Origin: Trichosphaerium sp. ATCC 40318 | Lineage: Eukaryota; Discosea; Flabellinia; Trichosidae | DNA: 64,000 nucleotides | Reading direction: 5' to 3' | Assembly (NCBI GenBank): GCA_038496445.1 | Contig: JALMLS010000231.1 | Location: 1-64,000 of the forward strand | Part shown: piece by piece, positions 11,434-22,336 of the stretch | Layout of the letters: each line of letters starts with the position of its first letter | Numbering within the stretch: the first letter of the stretch is position 1 | Notes under the pieces: model-generated | Databases searched by the model: none | Seen by the model: the letters and a program-made list of their open reading frames with translations, nothing else | What the model was told of the DNA's origin: nothing | Position numbers and translations under genes: made by a program

Positions 11434-13601
11434 TTATTTAAAATTATCTTTTTGATTTATATTTTTTACATTGGAATACGTTTGTACATGTAGAAAAAAT
11501 GATTGGGTCGATCCCATGCGTTTATAAGCACGCCAGAAGGATGCCAAATCTTCCACATTACTAATCGAACAAGCAGTGACTCTTGAAGTATCAAAATTTC
11601 CAAATGCAACGCCTATCAAAAAATATAAGCAAACTGAATGTCGTTCAACTACAACAACAAAAAAAACCATCGTACAGTTTTAAGATTTGGCAAGATATCT
11701 AGTCCATCGTAGGCAAGTTCATAAGAGTCACAGTGATAATAACGGGTTCTCTTTACTTGGAATTGTAGCCATTGACTTTCAGTACTTTTGTTATTTTTAC
11801 ACAATACATCAACGTTGTCGCCTAAACAAAAATCTGTCAACACGTGTTTTTTTCTCAAAGACTTTGAGACTAGATGTCAAAAAAAGATTCGTACCTGCTT
11901 CTGATCCAGTTGGTAGTCTAAAGCCACGTATATAGACAGAATGTGGCGTAGGTATTTGATTATCGTTTATATTAATAGTTAATAAGGATAGTTTATCTGT
12001 TTCATAAATACCACCAATTGTAAGTGGTTGTATTTGAACAAAGTTTAGTGGTTTTGTTGAAGCGTCAAAAAGTAGATGTCCATGTATAAACCACCGTATT
12101 CTACAAAATAAAGCGTTATTACTGAGATGGGCGAAATGCCAGCACTCTTGGCTTTAAAAAAGAAAGAAGGCCAAGTGATATTTTCTTCAAAAAAACGAAG
12201 AAAAAAACGTACTCTTCAGCTCTGTGTTCACGTTTGATTAATAGCACTGGGTCTTCCCACTTGTAAGTAAATTCTATTTTTGCGCTTCTATGTGATATTT
12301 CAAATCCATTGTTGCTGTAAGTATAATACTGTTAGATCAATAGTTTGAAAGCACGAAATAAATTAACATACGTTGGACCCATACCGACAATATGATCATT
12401 TCTAATAAACAAGCCATTCGCAAAATTTGATATACGCTATTAGAACCACTTAGAAACGCGAAAAAAATATGCAAATGTGACATGTGTCAAACAAAAAAAA
12501 AAATCAAAAATCCAATTAAAAACCAAAAAAACAATTTTTGCGAACATCTCTTTACCTTTTGGGTCTGTCGGTGCTGCGTTAGTGGTAATTGAATACAAAA
12601 ATACTCTGCTTCTCGTTGCACGCAGCTTGAATTGTATTAATAAGCATGTAATAATTATAAATGTACTAGGCATGCAAAAAAATGTCATTTCACAAATCGT
12701 GTAATTATTTTCTCTAGAGGTTAAATCGTACTCTGCAGATATACCTAACGGTATATGTAATTCTCCTGTGCGTAGATACTCCAAAATTGGTCTAAAATAT
12801 TGTCCTAAGAGCCAAGTAAGTCAACAAGTTGACACTCATTACAAAAAAGCGCAAAGCTTTAAAGTGTCTTATGTGTAAACAATTATTTGGCAGTTTGTAA
12901 ATATCTTGGATATAAAGGACATGCCATCTCTATCAATGAAATAGGCGCCAAACTCGTCTCGTGTTGCAGAGTATTGTCCTGATATTAGGGCAGAAAAAAA
13001 ACTATCACCTGTAACAAGTCACGTTAATTGCTAACCGCTTTTATTAAATTATATTTAAAATAGCTTACCCTGGCGTCGTAATGTGTCTGCTGTTGTTTGA
13101 TACCTTACAATTGTTAGTTGCGCAACGGATCTTGCGTATTTGGAAAAAAACTAGTACAACTACGGAGAGTTGTCGTTTAAACAGATATGGGCGATAGTAT
13201 GCGAAAAGGAAATGAAAACTGCTCAGTGAAGAAAAACAAAAAAGAGTAAAATGTAAACTCTAAAAAGCAACAATTTCCTACCTGACGCCTCCAATATTAA
13301 GTTTGATCAAGTTAGAGTTCGTTTTGGACCCTCGCTTGGATAATTCAACGTGTGGGTCGAATTTTTTGCGTGAATAGCTTGTGGCTCTATGTGCAGGCTT
13401 ATTTGAGTGTACTCCACCATGTCGCGGAGACTTTGATGAGTGGTTATTGCTTGAGCTATTCTCCTTGCTCCTGAACTTTGGTGAAAGCGGTTTCGAGTGT
13501 AATGGTGGTGATTTGTGCGATGTATTTGGTTCTTCGCCTGTGCGTTTGGTGTTTGCTTTATCACGGTATTTAGCCTTGTGATGGGCCTGATCCTCACTCA
13601 T
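11434..13601 (-). CDS. KCTD-type BTB (T1) domain protein
   Basis: The N-terminal about 90 residues are a basic, Ser/Pro/His-rich disordered tail. A T1/BTB domain follows across several exons: IKLNIGGVRYQTTADTLRRQ (the classic NIGG...TT..TL motif), then DSFFSALISG, EFGAYFIDRDG and ILEYLRTGELHIPLG. KCTD proteins are cytosolic adaptors, often forming pentamers and linking targets to Cullin-3; that role is family knowledge, not shown here. The C-terminal half (KIEFTYKWEDPVLLIKRE, SVYIRGFRLPTGSEA, SFWRAYKRMGSTQSFFL) is mostly beta and I do not recognise it. It ends at TAA 11434-11436, tail to tail with the receptor 93 bp away. Introns are short and some junctions are uncertain. Confidence 0.8.
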
Positions 13602-14064
13602 TCAACACGGCCTTTTACGGTTAAAGCCCGTTTTAGGCTAACGGGCAACTCAGGTTTGAAAAAAAAGCACAACAATGAGAATTGGTTTGACATACATACA
13701 AACGCTTCAAATTGCAGCACTATAAATCGAAGATACCGTTGCATGTATAATAAAGCAACTAAAAGGTACCATATTTGGATAATGGTACAATGACTTCATG
13801 AACAAGAAGTATTTGCACGTGTGAAAAGGAGTACATTAACGTGTATAAAGCATAAGGTTTCCTTCAATTCACCAGTTTGGGATAGTTTTAAACGCTTGAT
13901 TGTAATTACAAGCATAAATATTTATTTTAGCGCAAGTGCGAGTGCTGTGCATTTTGAACAGCACCAATAACAGCACATCGCTACTGGCCAGCAGCAAAGT
14001 GCCAAGCACTTCAAAAATAGTACAAAAAAAGGTGGGGATGATTAAGAAGTCCCTCCTGTGGTAT
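13602..14064. other. Intergenic region with a 7-bp inverted repeat
   Basis: About 460 bp upstream of the KCTD gene without a supported gene. GCCCGTT (13626-13632) and AACGGGC (13640-13646) form an inverted repeat with a 7-nt loop. It lies about 25 nt upstream of the KCTD ATG, so it is a possible 5' UTR hairpin or factor site. A CACGTG is near 13815. Confidence 0.45.
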
Positions 14065-14511
14065 CTAACTCCAAAAGTCGTACCAAGCCTTTTTAGGTTC
14101 CTCTTTCTTTTCTTCTTCAACCTTTTCTGGCTCTTGAACTTCATCTTCTGGTTTCTTTTCAACCGCAACAGCTTCAATCTCTGGTAGTTCATCAGTTGCT
14201 TTTTCTTTTTCGGCTTCTTCTGGAACTGTTTGATCCTCCTCTTCAGCTTTAGCGGCTTCTTGTAGTGCCTTAATAGCCTACAAACAATGTCAAAAACACA
14301 ACCAGTAACAACACGCCACCAAGAGACATTTGCTTTGTATGGTGACATGTAAAAAAGAGGTAAAAAAAATTAGTACTTTGACTTCAGCAGCATCCAGTTG
14401 AGCCTTCTCTTTTTCTTTCTTTTCTGCTCGTTTCTTGTAGAAAGCTTCTTGTCTAGTTTTGTAAGCCAAGTATTTTTCGTTTGTTAAATGTGAGCGTTGG
14501 CGTTTGTGCAT
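14065..14511 (-). CDS. Small charged protein of unknown function
   Basis: Two exons joined across an intron of about 100 nt (roughly 14277-14375). Exon 1 is basic and helical (MHKRQRSHLTNEKYLAYKTR, then KKRAEKKEKEKAQLDAAE). Exon 2 is very acidic, Glu/Lys/Val-rich (EEEDQTVPEEAEKEKATDEL), and ends with an aromatic motif KKAWYDFWS before TAG 14065-14067. No domain is recognised. The charge segregation and WYDFW tail suggest a short linear interaction motif, but this is inference. The next gene upstream starts its mRNA only 85 bp beyond. Confidence 0.7.
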
Positions 14512-14595
14512 TCTATCAAAAGGGTGAGCTTGTTATTTTGATAATTTTGACGGGTTTCTTTGTTTTACAAAACCCCTTTTGTGCTACGAGGTTAA

Positions 14596-15333
14596 TTAAT
14601 AGCGTCCAACGTACGCTATCTTATTGGGCCACTCAGTCCTCCACGTTGCCACTTGGTTGTCCCACCTCTCTACGAAAATTTCGTCTAGTTTATCCCTAAG
14701 ATACTCTTGTTGATCTTCACCGTCCCTTTCGCCTTCAGCGGTTGTTTTACGCGTCTATTACGTAAGTGTGAGCGAAAGAAAGTAACACCAGAAAAGAAAA
14801 CAACCAATGAGAGTATTAATTAGCAGTTAACAGTGTAGATTGGCTTTAAGGAGCGATGATACACTTGTTTTTTGAGTTTGTGGCAAATAAACACGCACCA
14901 AACTACGCTTGTAATCCTTGGTGTAGGTCTTTTGAAAGAGATTTTGAGCGTCTTTAATCTGAAGTGCGGTAGCATTAAATCCTTCGCCGTCGTTGTAAAC
15001 CCATCTTCTGCGCTTTCTAGTCTTCATAAATCTGAATTGTTCGCGTCCATACGCTCGATCAAGAAATCGCTTCAATGTAGGCACTTGAGATCTCTTTAAC
15101 CACTGCCTTCGCTTACGGGCACTGACGCGCGCCGTCATATATGGCTCTGGGCGCCTATCCGGTATTTGCTTTTGTCTAATTTCAAGTGGCGCCTTGTTTG
15201 GTACATCTATGATAAATGGACGTTCTGAAACTGGTGGAAGCTTGTGCTTTTGTCGCGACACAACCAGTTGCTGTGTATTTTGCGTCGCTAGGCACGACGT
15301 TGTACAGCTGGCGAGCCGCGCGTTGGCCAACAT
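14596..15333 (-). CDS. Basic protein, probably mitochondrial (possible mitoribosomal protein)
   Basis: Start chosen at ATG 15333 because the upstream in-frame extension would run into the divergent BLOC1S2 promoter and its composition is unlike the rest. The N terminus (MLANARLASCTTSCLATQNT) is Arg/Ser/Thr-rich without acids, like a mitochondrial presequence. The body is strongly basic (SARKRRQWLKRSQVPTLKRF, FMKTRKRRRWVYNDGEG). A GTATCA donor after QKTS joins in frame to an acidic/aromatic last exon (LDEIFVERWDNQVATWRTEW...VGRY), stop 14596-14598. Without that join the protein would end at 14827. Basic charge, size and presequence fit a mitochondrial ribosomal protein, but I cannot name the family. 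Confidence 0.65.
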
Positions 15334-15418
15334 GTTTCGAGCGGTGGAAAGGAGAATCGCAGTGACTTTTTGCAAAACGCACCAAAAAATGCCAAAAACC
15401 AAAAAATTTTGATCAAGC
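15334..15418. promoter_or_regulatory. 85-bp bidirectional promoter
   Basis: Only 85 bp lie between the ATG of the putative mitochondrial protein (minus strand) and that of BLOC1S2 (plus strand). Both transcription starts must lie in or overlap this stretch. A-rich on the BLOC1S2 side (CCAAAAAATGCC, CCAAAAAATTTTG). Confidence 0.5.
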
Positions 15419-16079
15419 ATGTCAGAGGAGACTACTAACAGCAATAACAATGAACAACCTGTTGCAGGCGTTGAAGCCAAGCTTGCTAAATCTCTTGACA
15501 TGCGCATCAAGGCGCAACAAAAGCGTGAAACCGAACTTGTAGCTGCCACTGAAGATATGTTTCAAAATCTCTCAGACTACCTAAAGGCCGAGTTATTGAG
15601 TACGTATAACGTCATTTTGTTTTAATTGTCCTTTAATCAGTACCACCGCTCACAAATTGTTTAGCAACAAGCACAGACTATAAACTGCTTGAAAATATGA
15701 ACAACGCCACAACAGAAAAGTACGAAGACATGACAAAGATGGCTGAAGGTCTAGGAGAGTATATGAAGGAGCTACAGAGTAAATGTACGCATGGTGTTGT
15801 GGTGTCAACTTCAACAGCGACTTTACACTTCCAAATGGACTAAATAGTATACTAGACAAAGAGTTTCAACCGTATCTCGAAAAGATAGACGAAATTGATG
15901 TTAGTGTAACAGAACTCGAAAAAACCGTTTCTTTACTTGACGACTATACAAAGCGCCTTGGTACGCCTACACGTAAACTGCAAGAACGCGCACTAACACG
16001 AAAAATAGAGGGTACTTTTACGCATTTAAAGAGTGTTGGTAGATTGCCATATCAACAACAGAAGGACGGACAATCATAA
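15419..16079 (+). CDS. BLOC1S2: BLOC-1 subunit 2 (BLOS2)
   Basis: A coiled-coil protein of about 150 residues in four exons. TSTDYKLLENMNNATTEKY, GLGEYMKELQ, FQPYLEKIDEIDVSVTELEK and LDDYTKRLEGTFTHLK follow the order and content of animal BLOC1S2. There the conserved core reads (S/T)EDYKLLENMN ... LQPYLDQI ... LDAYSKKLE. BLOC-1 works on endosomes in biogenesis of lysosome-related organelles, and BLOS2 is also part of BORC. The N-terminal 15 residues are Asn/Thr-rich and variable. Introns were placed at GTACGTATAACG, GTAAATGTACGC and GTACGCCTACAC; each restores the frame. Stop 16077-16079. Confidence 0.88.
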
Positions 16080-16327
16080 ATGGCCAATGCAAAGGCTTTT
16101 TTTTCTCACCAGGATTTACTGGTTGTACATAGCGACAAGAACACAATATATTATGACTTTAACGTATTCTACGAGTTGTTCTATGCTTGAACATGGCTTG
16201 TTAGTAGCTAACAGCGTATAATCTAGTTTAGACGCATTGTTCAACGATGTTAACTGTATTGCTAGAACGGGAGCATGACTATCTAGGGTTCCAAGTGCTT
16301 GCAGAAGCCATCGGAGATTGTAAGTGA
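16080..16327 (+). CDS. Possible micro-gene abutting BLOC1S2
   Basis: An ATG overlaps the BLOC1S2 stop context (TAAATG, 1-nt shift). Exon 1 (16080-16163) reads MANAKAFFSHQDLLVVHSDK and on. A 68-nt GT...AG intron (GTATTC...CTAGTTTAG) follows. Exon 2 (16232-16327) is in frame and ends LEREHDYLGFQVLAEAIGDC-K, stop. The product would be 59 residues, mixed alpha/beta and not low-complexity. No family is recognised. It could be the second cistron of a bicistronic mRNA, or a chance frame in the BLOC1S2 3' UTR. Confidence 0.35.
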
Positions 16328-16383
16328 AATTGACAAGCAAATTGTTTCTGTACATTTTTTTATTTTAGTATTTGTTTAAGCAC

Positions 16384-19300
16384 TTAATTTGGTGCCCAGA
16401 AGTCTGTCTTAGAGTTTAGTACAGCCTTTACATATCCTTTGCGAATACAGAATTCTCCAAAGTGCTCCTTATCAGCACGTTCTGTTGAGAATTGGTGAAA
16501 CATTGGACCAAGAATATCTAAAATTTCTTGCTCGTTTACTGAATCTTTGTACAACTTGGCAACACGTTCTCCTGAAAATCCTCCACCTGCACGCAACGTA
16601 AGTTGGTATCGCACTTTATAATTATCTAGCGTACCCAAATAGAGGTTGTATATGCCCGGTGCACGTCCAACAAAAGCAATCTCAGCGACGTATGGTCTTG
16701 AGCATCCATTTGGACAACCAGACATTCTGATAGTGATTGCATCATTTCTCAATCCTGCTTCATTTATCTTCTCTTCTAGTTTTGTCACAAGCGTAGGCAA
16801 GTATCTTTCGCTCTCAGCAAGTGCTAATCCACATGTTGGTAGCGCTGTACAAGCCATTGAATTTAATCTCAATCCAGTCAACCTTTAAAAAAACTATTTA
16901 GCCACAAAGCAAGAAAAAACACGGAATAACTTACCTGTCGTTGCTTATTTTGTATTTGTGTAGCAACTCTTCAATTTGACCCTTTTGGGCAGGATTGATG
17001 TTACCCAGAATAACGTTTTGATTGGCAGTAAGGCGGATATCACCATCAAGCATCTTTGCAATTTCCAGCAGCCCAGTTTTTAGTTTGTAGTCAGGTTGGT
17101 CTAATGAAAATAGTAGTTAGTTTTTGCAGCTCTTAGGTTTTTTGTGGATACTCACCCTTAATGCGGCCATTCTGAACGAACATGCCATAGAACAACTTTC
17201 CATTGAATCCTTCTGTCCATCCATAGCGGTCTCCATTTGATGCGAATTTATAAGGGACGTAGTCTTGAATCTTCAAGCCAGTTCGCGACTCGACTTGTTT
17301 GCGGAACCAAGGCATACCGTGATCTTCTAGGGTATACTTCAAACGAGCATGTTTTCTAACGTAATCCGTCAATAAACCTTCGCAGGACGGAAAACGAGAA
17401 ACGGAACACTGGTTGTACATACCTGTTTACTCTGTCACCATAATCACGTTGAATGATCATAATTGTTTCAGCAATTTTGATAAGATTTGCCTCATCCCAA
17501 GGTACGTAGCCCAAGTACTAGAAATATACAGTTAGATACGAGTTAAGATATATTCCATATCAACACTTACCTCTGCTACTCTAGGATATGTCAATTCGTT
17601 ATTGTGTGTCATACCCATGCCACCACCTAATTTAACATTAGAAATGCGTTACAGCAAAAGAAGGTTGCTTACCGATACTGATATTGCATCCTTGGATTTT
17701 ACCGTCCTTAACCATAACAATAAACCCGAGGCAATGAGCTAATACATCAACATCATTTGTTGGTGGTATAGCAATGGCGACCTTGAACTTTCTAAAAAAT
17801 CAAAATAAACACAAAACTGTATCATAATTCGACTTTACCTTGGCAAATATGATGATCCGTAAAGCGGTTCATGATCCTTTACAGCATGACCTCTAAGAGA
17901 ACATTGAATAAAAAATTTTAAAGTACACGTGAACGTACTTTACAAGCTTCTTGTCAAGCCAAATCTCGTGGTACGCTGATGTTTTTGGCGTCAAGTGATC
18001 AGATAACTTTCTTGCGAATTGATCAACTTCATAGTGAACTTCGCTCTGAAAAGGATGTGGACAGCACATAACGTTACGATTAACGTCACCACAAGCAGCC
18101 AATGTATCCATTAAGCTTCTGTTAATGCCTTGAATGGCAGGTTTCAAGTTCTTCTTCAATACGCCATGTAATTGTACAGACTAAATGAAAACAAGTCAGA
18201 ACTTATAAATACAAATCTCAACAATAGTCTTACCTGTCGAGTTGTTAGCTTGAAAGTACCATTTCCACGTTCATCTGCAAGCGTATCCATCATTACCCAT
18301 TGTGCAGGAGTAATAACACCACCTGGTGCTCTGAAGTAGAGATTAGTATACTCAATCAAAATACAAAGGACGTACCTGATACGAATCATGAAGATGAAAG
18401 CTCGCTCCATGTTGAGTTTCCTTCGTTCTTCACGAAGATCTCTGTCATCTTGTTGATAAATACCATGAAACTTAGTCTACAAAACCAAATTAGTATCACG
18501 TGATACACTAATAGCAAAAGGCAAACAAGAAAAGGTAAAAATCTCGTACCAACTTTGTGTCCTCAGGAGCAAGTGCACCGGTTGAAGCGTCATCTAATCC
18601 TGAAAGAATTGTTCCACGCAAAAAGTTTGAAGATCCTTTAATAATCTCATCAGGACGTAGTCCTGGTGCAACCTCTGTTTCTTCACCAGAACCACCCACA
18701 CCTAGAGATTCCCATAAAGCAGGTTCCCATTTTTGGTAGGCAGTTTCATAAGAGTCATCATCTTGATCATCACCAAGACCAATTTCACTCAAACGTTGAC
18801 CACCAAGGGCATCAACTCTATTATCAATATCAACACCAGCCTTGCAAAAGTATTCAATATCGTTAGGCCAGTAGTTACGATCTCCCATGGCGAACACACT
18901 GTACCTAAGTAGAGTGTTAGTTTTAATCACTTTAACTACCTAATAAGAAGCCTTACTTGACATTTGAAAGGTCAAGTTCATCGCAGTCTGTAGATGCAAG
19001 TGTCTTCCAGAAGTCTCTGGCATTTCCTGGGAATTCGCCTTGACCCGCTGTTGATACAACAAATACTACGAGATCTTGTGTCTATAACTCAAAAGGTTAA
19101 GATTTGTCCACTGAACAAAAAACTAAACATTCATTCAACGGTACCTTTAAATCTTCCGGTTCCAAGTCATTCATTGCTGTTGACTTCGTGGCAAATCCAC
19201 GTTTCGCCCCTTCAAGCTTCAATCTTGTGGCTACTCCTTCAGCATTACCGCCATCAGATCCGTATAGTATAAGCATTGGAGGAAGAGCAAGACCAGATAG

Positions 19301-22123
19301 GAGACTTGCAAAGGATGACGCATTCTAACATTTGTAAGCGAGATGAACATTTAATTTCACGAAATAGCTATGACTACCTTATTGACTCTTTCTTTGTGCT
19401 TTGCCTTCATATCAGCCTGTACAGATGCCGTGATTTCAGGGTTGTATTCAGGTTCTGCGTTCACAAGCAATGACAAGTGATTTTCTCTGTAACAGTGTTA
19501 ATAAGGTGAAGGGTTTTGGTTCTTTATACCTTTTCAAGAAATCTTCAATTTCTTTCTTTGTTTTTTCTGAGTCGAGTATGAATGGGTCTTTACCTTCGTC
19601 AGCAAGACTAGGATTCCATCTATACAGTGGCCAAAATCCACTGTCTACTGCATCTTTTGTTTCTTTAAGCATTGCAGTATGTGATCCGCCTACAAATAAA
19701 ACCATTAATAAAGCTGTTTGTCATCATTGTACAAAACAAACGTACCTTCTACTTTTGGCGCGTATGCAACAATTACAGAAGGTCCATCGAATGCATCAGC
19801 TTCAGCAAATGCATGTAGTGCTTGAGAATACGAAGAATAGAAAGCGATAGAAGCAACATATCTAGAGTACATTTTTAGCAAGCCACATTCCAAAAGCTAT
19901 AACAGCGTACACATTTCCGTAGTTCATTGCATATAAACCGATATCCTTCTTGACACTGTGATCATACATTAGAATCTTGAGCTCAATATAAGAAGTTTGG
20001 AAATGACATACGATTTTTGATCTTTGCGCTCTGAGTATGGTACTGTATCGAACACAAGTAAGTTTACATTTTCTCCTGAAGAAATCACGTGATGAACACC
20101 TGAGTATCCAATATCAACAGCCCAATCATCACTACCAAAAAGCCAATGCGACTTTACATTGAACTACGAAAAGCATTAACAAAGTACGAGTGGTAATCAT
20201 TCATGCCTGATCACGTTGTTTGTATATCTCTGATAACAACGGATGATCCTTGTGAGTGTTCTCAAGTTCGGCTTTTGCAGAATTTCCGAATTTTTCGCAT
20301 TGTTTGCTGTCATTCTTATTTTCTAATCACGTGTTATTGTTGTTTTTTCAAATGATAATGGTATTAAAACTTACCTGACCACTGCTGGAGAGCAGTACGG
20401 AGTTGTTGGGAGGCTGGTACTCCAGGAGAATTTACAACTTTAGAAATTTTTTGTGCAAAAACTTCACGTTTCTGTAATGCAGCTAGTAATCTTCCAAATC
20501 CGAACTCTGGGTTTCCTACAACCGAAGTAAGTTTACACGTAACTAAATATATGATTAATCAACCTACCTTTGTATTCCTTCTCCCAGAACCTTATCTTTT
20601 CTTTCGATACATTAGGTCCCCAGATGTTTTGACTTTCTACTTCATTCACAACACTTGCTCGATCTCCAAAAGCTTGTTGCATCAAAGAGTTATATGGTTC
20701 AATATGAGCATTGTTTGGGGTCTTTTTCTGTAGTGATACATCAGAGTGATCTCCTACAACATCAACGGTGATGTAAGTGATAGTTTTTGGTATGTTATTT
20801 ACTAACCTGATGAGATGCCAAGTGTGTAATCAGGTTTGCAATCAGATTTAAGAACAGTTGCGATATTGTCTTCATCGAAATCGAGGCTGAGTAGCTTTAC
20901 AAAGCGTACTTTTGGTGCCTTCTTATCACCCCATTGTTTTGTGTGGATTGTAGATGTGACATCAAGAAGCAACGCGCTGATAAAAGTTAGTAACCGTTCA
21001 ATCAGCGCGCGAGAAATAACTTACTTTGAATTAGATACAACTATGATATCCTTTGTTCCCTCTGGTAGCTCTTTTAAGAATGATTCGCTATCCCATGGGC
21101 GGTAAACGCGCACACTAAGTACGCCAACGTCTTTTTGTGATATTTTAGTGGCAAGAGCACGTGCAGCTATCACCCAGTTAGTACGAAATATATTTTTACC
21201 GAATAGAAAAGTATTGTTGTACCTTCATTTACGGCTACAAGGGTGGTTGTTGAGCTACTTGATCCCGAAATGAGATCAAAAAATTTATAAGATGGTTTGA
21301 AAGATCCTAGTATATCTTGTAGTTGTTCTGCGTGCTTTGAGGTGGCTTGGTTTATGCTGAAAACAAGAGATTCTATCAAACAATTTAGACAAGTTTGATT
21401 AAAAATCGTTACCTTTCTGTTGTGAGCTTAGCTCATGGATGCTCTTGACACTGGCAGCATCTACGCGTTTGCTTAGATCCGCTGCAGATAGTGGGATAAT
21501 CTAAAAAGCAGTCAGAGGGCTGGGTAACAATAAAAAACTAAAACTAAAAAAAGTACTTGTGATGAAGAAGCGAGGGCGCTCTTTGAAATCACGTGTAATA
21601 CTGGTAAGTTACCGTTAACAGATAAAGCGTGTCCAGCAACAAGTAGATCATAAGCTTCTTGAGGTTGTGAAGAAAATAAGATTGCAATGCCTACAAAGTG
21701 TCAACTTGTCGTTTTTTCAATTTTCTTTAAGTTTTCTGCTTACCTGATTCGTTTACTGCGCGTATGAATTCGCCTACATTATCACCCCGTGATTTTATAA
21801 CGTTGTGTAAAAATGATAATTGTTGAGACGCATATTGAAACAAGTTTGGAGCAAAGTCGATGAGTTGGCTTGTAGAGCTGTATAGAGCTGTTATTTTACC
21901 GTCTTGTGCTGTTGAAGATGACGGCGTGGCTAAAACCACAATCTCAAGATAGTGTGAGAAAGAATAAAAAAATAATAATTGCCCGCTATTTCCGCCGCGG
22001 ATTTACCTTTTCTTTCGCGCTGTCGTTATACTGTTGCTTGGATAAGTCCAGATCTTTACTTATATACACGAAGTCTGCTAGTTGGGCACTAGCTTCGATA
22101 AACTTGACGCCTTGTTCAGCCAT
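16384..22123 (-). CDS. MET5: Sulfite reductase hemoprotein (beta subunit), Met5/Ecm17 type
   Basis: A very large gene, about 1,400 residues in about 25 small exons, with the domain order of fungal Met5. First comes an N-terminal pyruvate:ferredoxin-oxidoreductase-like region ([20 protein letters not shown] near 21100; [13 protein letters not shown] near 20130; [20 protein letters not shown] near 19760). A flavodoxin-like domain follows ([16 protein letters not shown] near 19040; [13 protein letters not shown] near 18890; [15 protein letters not shown]). Last is the nitrite/sulfite reductase module (KLTTRQ near 18240; [20 protein letters not shown] near 17340). The siroheme/4Fe-4S cysteines are present: [17 protein letters not shown] (near 16840) and GCPNGCSRP (near 16710). 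The enzyme reduces sulfite to sulfide with six electrons. In fungi it partners the flavoprotein Met10, not seen here. Start ATG 22123, stop 16384-16386. Its siroheme supplier is the divergent neighbour. Confidence 0.93.
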
Positions 22124-22336
22124 TTTTTTGTAAATGTAAAAGAGGTTACTTTGTTATGTAATGAACAAATGCGCTCTTGGTCGTCTCTGGGTAATATAAT
22201 GGTAACAGGCATCACAGTTGAGAGCCCAAAAAGGAAAAAATTGTACCACGCTGTACATCCTGCGTAATAATTCTTGAAAACTTATGCCTTAATTAGGCAT
22301 GCTTCTGCTCCACGCTCTAGTTAATTATTTAGTACT
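22124..22336. promoter_or_regulatory. Bidirectional promoter shared by sulfite reductase and siroheme synthase
   Basis: 213 bp separate the two divergent start codons. It contains an inverted repeat ATGCCT-TAATT-AGGCAT at 22284-22300, 36 bp from the siroheme synthase ATG, a good candidate for a dimeric transcription factor. Shared control fits the shared pathway. That the site is functional is inference. Confidence 0.55.

Noticed and set aside
14344-14773. Treating the acidic and basic exons at 14.1-14.5 kb as part of the gene starting at 15333
   Set aside because: The 15333 gene has its own in-frame last exon ending at TAA 14596-14598, and the 14511 frame has its own ATG and consistent intron.
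15334-15549. N-terminal extension of the putative mitochondrial protein by 72 residues
   Set aside because: It would overlap the BLOC1S2 first exon on the other strand, and its composition is the mirror of that exon; ATG 15333 gives a better presequence.
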